From Rhodopseudomonas boonkerdii (GTDB taxonomy: Bacteria > Pseudomonadota > Alphaproteobacteria > Rhizobiales > Xanthobacteraceae): 64,000 bases of DNA. The stretch is from positions 3,100,001 through 3,164,000 of the forward strand of contig NZ_CP036537.1 of the NCBI RefSeq assembly GCF_021184025.1, given 5' to 3'. The notes beneath the pieces were generated by a model that worked only from the letters and a program-made list of their open reading frames with translations, had not been told where the DNA came from and did no database searches. Of the stretch, positions 19,011 through 27,114 are shown one piece after another (the stretch's first letter is position 1; each line of letters begins with the position of its first letter). Both the position numbers and the translations under genes were made by a program.

Positions 19011-20044
19011 TTGACGACTCCCTTCTGCCACACCAGCAGGCGGTCGCGCACACGGAACAGCAACGTTATCGCGCCCGAACACAGCAAGGACATGACGATC
19101 AGCGCTGCATACATATTGTTGTAAGAGGCCCAGCCCTGCGCCCATTGCAGATACCAGCCAAGGCCGGCCTTCACACCGATCATCTCGGCCGTGACGATCA
19201 CCGCAAACGAAGCGCCAAGCCCCATGAAGAGGCCGACGAAGACATGCGGCAGCGCCGCCGGGATGGCGACGCGCGTCACCAGGAACAGCGGCTTCGCACC
19301 GAGCGTCCGCGCCACGTCGTAATAGGCACTGTTGACGCTGGCGACGCCCGACCAGGTGAGCACCGTCACCGGAAATCCGACCGCCAGCGCGATCAGGAAG
19401 GTGCTTGCACTCCAAGCCGACGGAAAGGCGAAGAAAGCGATCGGCAGCAGGGCGGTCGCCGGCACCGGGCCGATAAAGCGCAGGATCGGATGAACCCAAT
19501 AACCGGCCAGACGCGACCAGCCGATCGACACGCCGGCAATGAATCCGACCGCAGCGCCGATGAGATAGCCGCCAAGCTGCAGCTTCACTGATGCAAGCGC
19601 GCTATCGAATAATTTCGGCAGATCATCGGTATAGACTTCCACGATTGACTGCGGCGGCGGGAAGAACGGCAGCGGCAACCAGCCAAATTTCGCCGTTGCC
19701 AGCTCCCAAAGCGTTAGGAATGCACCCAACGCCAGCAGCCATGGTGCGCGTTGATGCACGCCCCGGCCAAAGTGGCCGAGAGCGGCTTGGGCTGTGGTTG
19801 TGAAGACGATGAAAGCAGCGATCGCGAAAGCCACGTAAGCAACTGCGTCGGTGCGCGACCAGTCGCCGATATCCGGCCAGTGCAGGCTCGCATAGCCGAA
19901 CGCTCCCCAGGCGAGCCCCGCTCCCACACCGGACAAGGTCGGCCGCAACTGTTCTGCAAGCGCCAGACCGCCATCGTCTGCGACGACGAGGCTTTCACGG
20001 TCTGCGCCGGTTGGCGCGATATCAGATGCGGAATACGTCGGCAT
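19004..20044 (-). CDS. ABC transporter permease, system 2
   Basis: The 346-residue permease is longer than system 1 because of an N-terminal region with two extra hydrophobic segments (GVGAGLAWGAFGYASLHW and AYVAFAIAAFIVFTTTAQAA) before the core binding-protein-dependent transport domain. The EAA-like loop (DVARTLGAKPLFLVTRV, then AIPAALPHVFVGLFMG) is intact. Its proposed ATG overlaps the end of the binding-protein gene by 23 bp; a later start would also be possible. It belongs to the SsuC/TauC family. Confidence 0.86.
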   Translation of the reverse strand: MPTYSASDIAPTGADRESLVVADDGGLALAEQLRPTLSGVGAGLAWGAFGYASLHWPDIGDWSRTDAVAYVAFAIAAFIVFTTTAQAALGHFGRGVHQRAPWLLALGAFLTLWELATAKFGWLPLPFFPPPQSIVEVYTDDLPKLFDSALASVKLQLGGYLIGAAVGFIAGVSIGWSRLAGYWVHPILRFIGPVPATALLPIAFFAFPSAWSASTFLIALAVGFPVTVLTWSGVASVNSAYYDVARTLGAKPLFLVTRVAIPAALPHVFVGLFMGLGASFAVIVTAEMIGVKAGLGWYLQWAQGWASYNNMYAALIVMSLLCSGAITLLFRVRDRLLVWQKGVVKW

Positions 20045-21119
20045 AGATGCGCTCCGCGAATTTGGTGGTGTCGGTATTCGGCTTGAACACCGACACCTGC
20101 TTCAGTTCATCCGCATAGGTCTTCAGCTCGCGCTTGAGCTGATCGCCGACGGGGTGATGATGATGGGTATGGTATTTCACCATGCCCTGCAGATCCTCAA
20201 GGGTTGCGGTCTTCGGCGCATAAGGCTGGAACGAGGCAGCGGCCTTTTCCGGATTCTGCGATGCGAACATGGCGGCATCAAGCAATGCCTGGGTCAGCGC
20301 ACGGGCCACCAGTGGCTCCGCCCGCAAAAGGCTACCGCGTACGCCGACGATGCAGCAGCTGATGTCGCGATACGGGCCGTCGAGATTGGAGCCGACCTCC
20401 TTGAACTCCCCGTCCTTGAGCCAGAGATAAGCGAGCGGATCGGAGGCAAGACCGATCTGCGCCTCGCCTTTCTCCAGTGCGAGCCGCACGAGATTGCCGG
20501 GATACTGGCGAAACTCGACATCCTTGTCCGGGTTGAGGCCGACCTTTGCGAGCTGAATCGAGAAGAAGTTCTTGTCCGGACCGGCCATGTCACCGACAGC
20601 GATCACCTTACCCTTGAAGTCGACGATACCCTTCACATCAGACTTGGCCGGCGCCAGCGCGCGCAAACAGCCGCCGTGGGTGCCGGCCACGATCTTGACG
20701 TCGAACCCCTGCTCCAGCGGCTTCAACCAGCGCAGGGCCATGCCCAGCCCCGCGTCCGATTTGCCGGTAGCGATTGCCTCCAGCAACTGGTCGGTGGAGC
20801 CGCTATAGTTCACGAGTTCGACGTCAAGATTCTGTTTCGCAAAGAAGCCGTGGTCGATGGCGACCGGCAACGGCGCCAGGCAAACGGCACCGGCATTCCA
20901 CGACAGCTTCAGCTTGCGCGGCGCGCCAGTGAGCACCGGCGCATCGGATGATGCCTTGCAGATGGGAAAGTCAGAGAAATCGATCGGCGACGCCTGTTTG
21001 AATGGAAATGCCTGCGCCCCCCAGACGCCGAGCGGCGCTGCAAAAGCGGCCGCGGCACCGGCGCCGAGCAGGCTTCGACGGTCTATCAACGACGCGCGCT
21101 TGTGATTGTCGTCGGGCAT
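20022..21119 (-). CDS. ABC transporter substrate-binding protein, system 2 (Tat-type signal, His-rich motif)
   Basis: The 365-residue protein has a twin-arginine signal (LIDRRSLLGAGAAAAFAAP). Its binding domain contains LVNYSGSTDQLLEAIATGKS and DFKGKVIAVGDMAG. A run of histidines, KYHTHHHHPVG, lies near residue 320, and several cysteines are present (FPICKA, GGCLRA, DISCCIVG), unusual for a periplasmic SsuA-like protein and suggestive of metal or thiol chemistry. It opens the operon that continues through permease and ATPase. Ligand unknown; an organosulfur or metal-linked compound is inferred. Confidence 0.82.
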   Translation of the reverse strand: MPDDNHKRASLIDRRSLLGAGAAAAFAAPLGVWGAQAFPFKQASPIDFSDFPICKASSDAPVLTGAPRKLKLSWNAGAVCLAPLPVAIDHGFFAKQNLDVELVNYSGSTDQLLEAIATGKSDAGLGMALRWLKPLEQGFDVKIVAGTHGGCLRALAPAKSDVKGIVDFKGKVIAVGDMAGPDKNFFSIQLAKVGLNPDKDVEFRQYPGNLVRLALEKGEAQIGLASDPLAYLWLKDGEFKEVGSNLDGPYRDISCCIVGVRGSLLRAEPLVARALTQALLDAAMFASQNPEKAAASFQPYAPKTATLEDLQGMVKYHTHHHHPVGDQLKRELKTYADELKQVSVFKPNTDTTKFAERIYADVFRI

Positions 21120-21550
21120 CTCATTTCCTCAGCTAAGACACAGCACAGCCTTTAGCGCAACGCATGACGTTGCGGCTCGCACTGATGCGATGGTGAAAGC
21201 CTCTAGGGATTGGTCCGGAGCGGGTGTCGTTCGACTCTCGCACCATCATTGTTGACGGTGTGAGGATGCGCAGCACGGAGCGCAGGGTCAATGAAATGGA
21301 ATTTTGAATGTCGGTGGAGATGGAGAGTTTATCTCCATCGGATATGGCCGCGGGAGAGAAGGCAACTTAACGCTGTTCAAGCGTTCTACGCGCGATCAAG
21401 GTGGAGCAAGATCGTTCTCACACCCTTCGTCCCTCATGGTGAGGAGGCGCACTTGCGCCGTCTCGAACCATGAGATGCAGGCGCTCGGTGCTCATGGCCA
21501 TCCTTCGAGACGCTTGCCCAGCGGCGCGCTCCCAAGGATAAGTGGAATTG
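21120..21550. other. 431-bp intergenic region: upstream sequence of the ABC cluster plus repeat
   Basis: No convincing gene is present. The right half (21,419-21,540) is a dispersed palindromic repeat. The left half, adjoining the binding-protein start at 21,119, probably contains the promoter for the minus-strand ABC genes and the 3' end of the nitrite-reductase operon; I could not assign -35/-10 boxes with confidence. Confidence 0.5.
21419..21540. repeat. dispersed palindromic intergenic repeat (copy 2)
   Basis: GTCCCTCATGGTGAGGAGGC with GCGCACTTGCGCC and TCTCGAACCATGAG forms one palindrome, followed by CATCCTTCGAGACGC as the arm of a second one. The unit order matches the copy at 7,199-7,317, but the second palindrome is degenerate here. 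Confidence 0.55.
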
Positions 21551-23149
21551 TCAGTACACGTCGAGCTGGAATCGCCCTTTCTTCTTCAACTCGCTCACGA
21601 AGGCTACGGCTTCATCGATCGACCTGGCACCATGCTGCGCCGTAACGTCCACCAGCGCGCGCTCGACATCCTTGGCCATGCGTTTGGCATCGCCGCAGAC
21701 ATAGACGTGAGCACCCTCGGCAAGCCACGTCCATAGATCGCGGCCGACTTCCCGCATGCGGTCCTGCACATAGAATTTCTCGCCGGTGTCGCGCGACCAT
21801 GCGAGCGACAGACGGGTAAGGAATCCATCGTTCTTCATCGCGTTGAGTTCGTCGGCATAGAAGAAATCCGACGCACTGCGCTGATGGCCGAAGAAAAGCC
21901 AATTCTTGCCGGGCGCCTGCGTCGCCTTGCGATCGTGCAGGAAGGCACGGAATGGAGCGATTCCGGTACCGGGACCGACCATGATGATCGGTATGTCCGG
22001 GTTTTTCGGCAACGCAAAGCCATGCGCCTTCTGCACATAGACCTTGAGTTCGTCGCCCGGCCTGATGCGATCAGCCAGAAAGGTCGAAGCAAGGCCGTGG
22101 CGCTTGCGCTTGCCGACGACATAACGCACGGTATCGACGGTCAGCGACAGCCTGCCCGGCGTTGCGTTATGCGATGACGAGATCGAATACAGCCGCGGCT
22201 GCAACGGCTCCAGCGCCTCGATGAAGGCTTCCGGATGCGGACGTGTGCCGGGAAATTTCTGCAGCGCCGCCATCACATCGAGGGTCGCCGCATCGCCGTC
22301 GGGATCCTCGCCCTGCGCCAGCGCGCGCGCCTTGGCCCGCTGCGCACCACCGGTCAGATAGGAGATCAACTCGAACAGCGAGTCTGGCGCTGGCGCCAAT
22401 GAGACGTCGTTCTGCAAAATGTCGCGCAGCGTCTTGCCCCGCACGTCGGTCATGTGCGAGGCACCGAGCAGCGCAATGATCTGGTCGACATGGCCGAGAT
22501 CATTGCTGGCGAAAATACCAAAACTGTCGCCCACCACATAATCGAGACCGCAGCCCGATAGATCGAAATCGATGTGCCAGGTTTCCTTCTCGGATCCGGC
22601 TCCATTGAGCAGGCGGCGGCCGAGGAAAATCGCCGGTGCCGGATTGTCGCGCGAACGGCCGAACGTGGACGGATCGGGTGCTGCGGCTTCGACCGGTTCG
22701 GCAGTCGCGGACTTCGCTGCGGGAGCGACACCACCCGCCGTGTCCAGCTCCTCATAAAGCGATTTCAGCATTCGCGCGGTTTCCTTGCCGCCGGGAACGC
22801 AGAGATTCAGACGCGGCTCGGCCTTGGAGGCGATAGCGTCGGAGTAATCGCTGCAGTTATAGCCGCACTGGCCGCAATCCTGCTGCGCCATGGCCGCCAT
22901 CATCCTGCGACGGACGGGTTTGCCTTCCGCAAGCTTCATGCGATCGGCAAACGGCATCGTCTGGTCGTGCCACGGTGCGCCGTCATCCTCCTCCACGAGG
23001 GCGGCGCCCTGCTCCGCCGACAGGGGCGTTGCCGGTGCCTCGGACAGGAGGCCGGCGAAGAAACCGTTCAGCCATGAGCGCTGCGCCTCGGAGAACGGCG
23101 CCGATGACGGGATGATGTCGAGTTTGGGAGGCGTGACCATCTGGTTCAT
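21551..23149 (-). CDS. NAD(P)H-dependent flavoprotein with RnfB-type [4Fe-4S] domain (CysJ-like), probable NirA electron donor
   Basis: The 532-residue protein has the FAD- and NADP-binding halves of CysJ/cytochrome P450 reductases: RLYSISSS for FAD, then VGPGTGIAPFRAFL and a C-terminal VYVCGDAKRMAKDVERAL. The N-terminal flavodoxin domain is missing. Instead residues 92-117 carry Cys92, Cys95, Cys99 and Cys117 in a CxxCGxxC...CVPGG pattern, as in the Fe-S domain of RnfB. It overlaps nirA by 4 bp (ATGA) and so most likely delivers NADPH electrons to the nitrite reductase through an iron-sulfur cluster. Database names of sulfite reductase alpha subunit reflect the C-terminal half only. Confidence 0.83.
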   Translation of the reverse strand: MNQMVTPPKLDIIPSSAPFSEAQRSWLNGFFAGLLSEAPATPLSAEQGAALVEEDDGAPWHDQTMPFADRMKLAEGKPVRRRMMAAMAQQDCGQCGYNCSDYSDAIASKAEPRLNLCVPGGKETARMLKSLYEELDTAGGVAPAAKSATAEPVEAAAPDPSTFGRSRDNPAPAIFLGRRLLNGAGSEKETWHIDFDLSGCGLDYVVGDSFGIFASNDLGHVDQIIALLGASHMTDVRGKTLRDILQNDVSLAPAPDSLFELISYLTGGAQRAKARALAQGEDPDGDAATLDVMAALQKFPGTRPHPEAFIEALEPLQPRLYSISSSHNATPGRLSLTVDTVRYVVGKRKRHGLASTFLADRIRPGDELKVYVQKAHGFALPKNPDIPIIMVGPGTGIAPFRAFLHDRKATQAPGKNWLFFGHQRSASDFFYADELNAMKNDGFLTRLSLAWSRDTGEKFYVQDRMREVGRDLWTWLAEGAHVYVCGDAKRMAKDVERALVDVTAQHGARSIDEAVAFVSELKKKGRFQLDVY

Positions 23150-24948
23150 GCGGAGGCCTCCGTCTCGTCAATTTGTTCTTCGGCGAGCTTTCGCAGGGCG
23201 CCTGCATCGTGACGGCGCGAGAATGTGAGGAAGGTTTCGTCCGGCGAGATGCGATTGGCGAGATAGGCCTTCAGCAATTTCTCGACGATCCTTGGAGCAT
23301 CTTCGGATTTGACGTTTTGATAGAGTTCCTGCCCCACATCGGCTTGCGGGCCGAAGCCTCCACCAGTGAAGATATGGAATCCATCCAGCGTATCGTCGCT
23401 GTCGTCCTGCGCGATACGGGCGCCGATCATACCGATATCGCTGATGTAATGCTGCGCACAGGAATGATGGCAGCCGGTGAGATGGATGTTGATTGGCGTA
23501 TCCAGCTCGACACGCTTGTCGCACCATTCGGCAATGTTCGACGCGGTACGTTTGGTATCGGCGTTGCCGAACTTGCAGCCGGCGCGGCCGGTGCAGGCGA
23601 TCAGGCCGGCGCGGATTTCCGAGGTCTTCACGTCAAGGCCGATGGCCTCGATAGCGGCGAACGCCAGCGCGATATTGGTGTCCTTTACGCCGGAAATCAG
23701 CAGGTTCTGCCACACCGTCAGGCGAATATCGCCATCGCCAAAATCACCTGCGATTTTGGCGAGACCACGCATCTGGTCGGTGGTCATCTTGCCGAGCGGC
23801 AACGCGACACCGATCCAGTTGAGCCCGTCCTGCTTCTGCTTGTGGACGCCGATATGCGCCGTGCGATCGAAGGCTGGTCGCGGCAGCAGCGCATCGGCCG
23901 CGATGCGCGTGAACGGCGCGCCTAACTTTTCTTCGACCAGCACAAGAAACTTCTCCATGCCCATGCCGTCGATGACGTATTTCAGACGCGCCTTAAGCCG
24001 GTTGGTGCGGTCGCCGAGATCGATGAAGACGCGCACGATGGCATCGGAAACCCTGGTCGCGTCCTCCGGCTTCACGACGATGCCGGTATCGGTAGCGAAG
24101 TCCTTGTGACCGGTGATGCCGCCAATTCCAAGTTTGAACCAGACACCGGGCGCAACGCCAAAGCCGTCCTTCACCTCGACGGCCTGGAACGCGATGTCGT
24201 TAGTGTCTTCCAGCACGGCGATCTTGCCGGCGCCGTCGAACGCTACGTTGAACTTGCGCGGCAGGCCATAGAGCGAGCGGTCGTTGAGGATGTGGTAGTG
24301 CCACTCGCGCGCATAGGGCCGGGTATCGAGCAGTTCCTGCGGATCGATACCGGCGGTCGGCGTGCCCGTGACATTGCGGATATTATCGGCGCCGGAACCG
24401 CGCGAGCAAAGGCCGAGATCCTGGATGCCCTCGATCAGCTTGACCGCGTTCTTCGGCGGAATTTCGCGCACCTGCAGATTGGCGCGCGTGGTGACATGGC
24501 TGAACGGCCCGCAAAGTTCGTCGCTGAGATCGGCGAGGCCGGAAAGCTGCCAGTGCTTCATGATCCCGTTGGGGATGCGCAGGCGCGCCATGTAACTGTC
24601 CTGCGTCGGCCCGACATAGAAGATGCCGTAATAGCGCCAACGGAAATTATCGGCGGGCGATGGCCGCGCATCCGCTGCAGCCTGTTGGCACAGCCGCGGA
24701 TAAGCATCGAAGGGATGCTCCTCGCGCTTCCACTTCTCCTGATCGACCAGTTTCTTGCCGGCGGCCGTGGTACGGTCCTGCGCCCTGATATGCGGGGCAT
24801 CCGGTCCGGTCGGCTCGGCATTGCCCTTCCCGGCCGCACTGCCGCCAAGACCCTTGCCGACCCGGCTGATTTGCAGGCCAGTGGTGAAACCTTCGAGATA
24901 GCGCTTCTGTTCGTCAGAGAAGTCGACGGAAACAGGTTCGATTTTCAT
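23146..24948 (-). CDS. nirA: assimilatory nitrite reductase (siroheme, [4Fe-4S]), NirA-type
   Basis: The 600-residue protein has the duplicated ferredoxin-like halves of nitrite/sulfite reductases. Siroheme-[4Fe-4S] ligands are at Cys452, Cys458, Cys493 and Cys497 (ACTGRAGC and TGCHHSC). The N-terminal half includes THVTTRANLQVRE-like and GLCSRGSGADN segments. It should reduce nitrite to ammonium in the cytoplasm. Sulfite reduction is the alternative by homology; the neighbouring nasTS pair favours nitrite. ATG 24948 has GGAG about 12 nt upstream; an earlier ATG at 25002 has no RBS. Confidence 0.85.
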   Translation of the reverse strand: MKIEPVSVDFSDEQKRYLEGFTTGLQISRVGKGLGGSAAGKGNAEPTGPDAPHIRAQDRTTAAGKKLVDQEKWKREEHPFDAYPRLCQQAAADARPSPADNFRWRYYGIFYVGPTQDSYMARLRIPNGIMKHWQLSGLADLSDELCGPFSHVTTRANLQVREIPPKNAVKLIEGIQDLGLCSRGSGADNIRNVTGTPTAGIDPQELLDTRPYAREWHYHILNDRSLYGLPRKFNVAFDGAGKIAVLEDTNDIAFQAVEVKDGFGVAPGVWFKLGIGGITGHKDFATDTGIVVKPEDATRVSDAIVRVFIDLGDRTNRLKARLKYVIDGMGMEKFLVLVEEKLGAPFTRIAADALLPRPAFDRTAHIGVHKQKQDGLNWIGVALPLGKMTTDQMRGLAKIAGDFGDGDIRLTVWQNLLISGVKDTNIALAFAAIEAIGLDVKTSEIRAGLIACTGRAGCKFGNADTKRTASNIAEWCDKRVELDTPINIHLTGCHHSCAQHYISDIGMIGARIAQDDSDDTLDGFHIFTGGGFGPQADVGQELYQNVKSEDAPRIVEKLLKAYLANRISPDETFLTFSRRHDAGALRKLAEEQIDETEASA

Positions 24949-25248
24949 GCGGCGACGAAGCTCCTGCGGCAACGGGTGCGAAAGGATGAGACCGCTCCAC
25001 ATCAGTCCGGCGCCTGAGCCGGCTTGAATTGGATGACGGTCCGATCAGCGTCGTTGCTGCGGATATCCATCTGGGATGGCCGGCAGGCATCAGCGGACAC
25101 CGGCTGGTCACAGACATTCAAGTCTCGTGCCAGCTCACCCAACTTGTTTTATCGAGAAAAATCAGTCGCCTGACTGCAAGGCGATCATCTCACCCAGACA
25201 TGGATGCAGCTCTTCTGCACTGCACGCACAATAATGAGGCGGCGGCGT
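24949..25248 (-). promoter_or_regulatory. structured nirA leader, candidate NasT antitermination target
   Basis: The 300 bp between nasS and nirA holds no gene. Read on the minus strand it has a TGCAG/CTGCA hairpin (25,205-25,219), then two mutually exclusive stems at 25,163-25,184 followed by five T residues, then a long tail to nirA. NasT is an ANTAR-domain RNA-binding antiterminator, and in alphaproteobacteria it acts on leaders of nitrate/nitrite assimilation genes. A link to this leader is inferred from position; I did not find a clean pair of consensus ANTAR hexaloops. Confidence 0.5.
25157..25184 (-). terminator. intrinsic-terminator-like switch in the nirA leader
   Basis: On the minus strand TCGCCT (25171-25166 complement) and AGGCGA can form a 6-bp stem with a 7-nt loop, while CAGTC and GACTG can form a 5-bp stem with loop AGGC; the two share bases and cannot coexist. 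A run of five T follows (25,157-25,161 complement). The stems are short, so this is a candidate rather than a clear terminator. Confidence 0.45.
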
Positions 25249-26421
25249 TCAACCGCCCTTCAAATGCGCAATCTCGAATGCGGCGAGATGAGCTTCGATC
25301 CGATCCGGATCGAAGGCCGGCCCGGCGAAGGCGCCGACAGCGTCCTCCCCGCCATAGCCGACCGGACCTTGCGCACCGATCGCGGCGTCATACAAATCCG
25401 GCCGGAACACCGCCTTTGCCGTCGCCAGCGCTTGCGCACTGATTGCCGTCTGTCCCCAACGCACCATCTGGGCATAGAGCCACGCCGCCTGCGCCGGATC
25501 GGGTCGCCCGGCGCCTTCCCGGCCAACCAAAAGGTAACGGTTACTCTCGCGCCAGGTGCCATCCGGCGAGACCTTGAGCTTTCCGTCCAGCGTCCGCTGC
25601 AATACCTCCGGCGACACACCGATGCGGTCGGGTCTGGCGAGAATGGCCGTCACCTCGTCGCGGTTCTCGGGTGCCTCGATGAAAGTTGCCGCATTCACAT
25701 GCGCCCGCGTAAGCGCCGCAACCACGTCCGGATTTTTCTCGGCCCAGTCTTGCCGCATCGCCAGCACCTTCTCGGCCGCGCGCTGCAGGATATCCGAGAC
25801 GAAATGCAGGATATGCCCGATGCCGAGATCGACCGCGATCGAGTTCCAGGGGGCGCCGACGCAGAAAGCGTCGACATGGCCGCTGGCGAGACTGTCGACC
25901 ATGTAAGGCGGCGGCAGCACCACCAAACGCACATCCTCATCGGGATCGACGCCACCCGCAGCCATCCAGAAGCGAAGCTGGTAGTTATGGGTCGAGAACG
26001 GGAAGGTCATGCCGAAGGTCAGTGGATCGGCCCCTGCCCTTGCGCGGGCCACAACTACCCGGCGCAGCGCCTGCGCGGTCGCCATCGGATCGGTGGGAGC
26101 GCCGTCGAGCTCCGACATGATGGCGCCATGCAAGGCCGGCGACACCGTGATCGCGTTGCCGTTGATGCCGAGGTTGAACGGCGCAACGATCGGCACCCTC
26201 ACATGACCGAGCCCGAGGCTGGATGCGATGGCGACCGGTGCCAGCAGATGCGCGGCCTCGAACAGACCGATGTTCAGCTTGTCGCGGACGTTCGACCAGG
26301 ACACCTCACGGACCAGCTCGACGTTGATCCCCTCGTCTTTCGCGAATCCCTTATCCACGGCAACGATCAAGGCGGCTGCGTCGACCAGGGGGATAAAGCC
26401 TATGCGAAGCGGATGGGTCAT
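25249..26421 (-). CDS. nasS: nitrate/nitrite sensor NasS (NrtA/CmpA-family, cytoplasmic)
   Basis: The 390-residue protein belongs to the NrtA/CmpA family, beginning MTHPLRIGFIPLVDAAALIV and containing SWSNVRDKLNIGLFEAAHLL, FSTHNYQLRFWMAAGG and FCVGAPWNSIAV. It has no signal peptide, which separates the sensor NasS from periplasmic NrtA. NasS binds NasT and releases it when nitrate or nitrite binds. Its ATG overlaps the nasT stop by 4 bp. No nitrate importer genes follow directly, which differs from the nasTS-nrtABC-nirA order I recall from other rhizobia. Confidence 0.87.
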   Translation of the reverse strand: MTHPLRIGFIPLVDAAALIVAVDKGFAKDEGINVELVREVSWSNVRDKLNIGLFEAAHLLAPVAIASSLGLGHVRVPIVAPFNLGINGNAITVSPALHGAIMSELDGAPTDPMATAQALRRVVVARARAGADPLTFGMTFPFSTHNYQLRFWMAAGGVDPDEDVRLVVLPPPYMVDSLASGHVDAFCVGAPWNSIAVDLGIGHILHFVSDILQRAAEKVLAMRQDWAEKNPDVVAALTRAHVNAATFIEAPENRDEVTAILARPDRIGVSPEVLQRTLDGKLKVSPDGTWRESNRYLLVGREGAGRPDPAQAAWLYAQMVRWGQTAISAQALATAKAVFRPDLYDAAIGAQGPVGYGGEDAVGAFAGPAFDPDRIEAHLAAFEIAHLKGG

Positions 26422-27005
26422 TTCAGCAACTCCGCTGCGGTGATGATCGACTGTGCGATCTCGCCGATTTTCTTCTTCTCGCGCATTGCCGTCGAGCGCA
26501 GCAGCACATAGGCCTCCTCTTCATTGAGGCCCTTGAGCTTCATCACGATGCCCTTTGCACGATCGATGATCTTGCGCTCTTCCAGCGCCGATTTGGTGCG
26601 CTCGAGTTCGTCCTGCAGTTTGGAGAAGGCATTGAAGCGGGAGATGCAGAGATCGAGGATCGGCTTGATCCGCTCTTTCTTCAGTCCGTCCACGATGTAG
26701 GACGATACCCCTGCCTCGACGGAAGCGCGTGCCGACTCGGCATCGCTTTGGTCGACGAACATGGCCACTGGCCGGCGGACGGCACGCGACACCTGGAACA
26801 TTTGTTCCAATACGTCACGGCTCGGATTTTCCAGATCGATGACAATCACGTCGGGATCGAGCTGGTAGACCCGGGCCAACAGGTTCTGCATTTCCCGGAT
26901 ATGATGCACGTCGCCATAACCGGCTTCGCGCAATCCTTCTTCAAGGATGGCGGCCCGGATCGGGCTTTCGTCGACGATGACGATCTTGGGCGACTTATCG
27001 GACAT
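26418..27005 (-). CDS. nasT: ANTAR-domain antiterminator NasT
   Basis: The 195-residue protein has an N-terminal receiver-like domain (IVIVDESPIRAAILEEGL, then DPDVIVIDLENPSRD) and a C-terminal ANTAR domain. That domain is about residues 135-190: SKLQDELERTKSALEERKII, DRAKGIVMKLKGLNEEEAY and VLLRSTAMREKKKIGEIAQS. It is an RNA-binding regulator that prevents termination in leaders of nitrogen-assimilation operons, held off by NasS. The start at 27005 fits the usual N-terminus; an ATG at 27032 is an alternative. It is divergent from rimO across 109 bp. Confidence 0.9.
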   Translation of the reverse strand: MSDKSPKIVIVDESPIRAAILEEGLREAGYGDVHHIREMQNLLARVYQLDPDVIVIDLENPSRDVLEQMFQVSRAVRRPVAMFVDQSDAESARASVEAGVSSYIVDGLKKERIKPILDLCISRFNAFSKLQDELERTKSALEERKIIDRAKGIVMKLKGLNEEEAYVLLRSTAMREKKKIGEIAQSIITAAELLK

Positions 27006-27114
27006 CGGGCACTCGGCTGAATACCACTCCATAGCATGCCGCGCTGCGCCATAAAGCCTTGTATTTATAGGCAAATGGGACTACGTGCTGCCCTTCAATC
27101 AGGCAGATCGAACA

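Noticed and set aside
18225..19499. 424-codon reading of the system-2 ATPase
   Set aside because: The first 163 codons lie inside the permease gene in a different frame and look like its shadow; the real start is ATG 19010.
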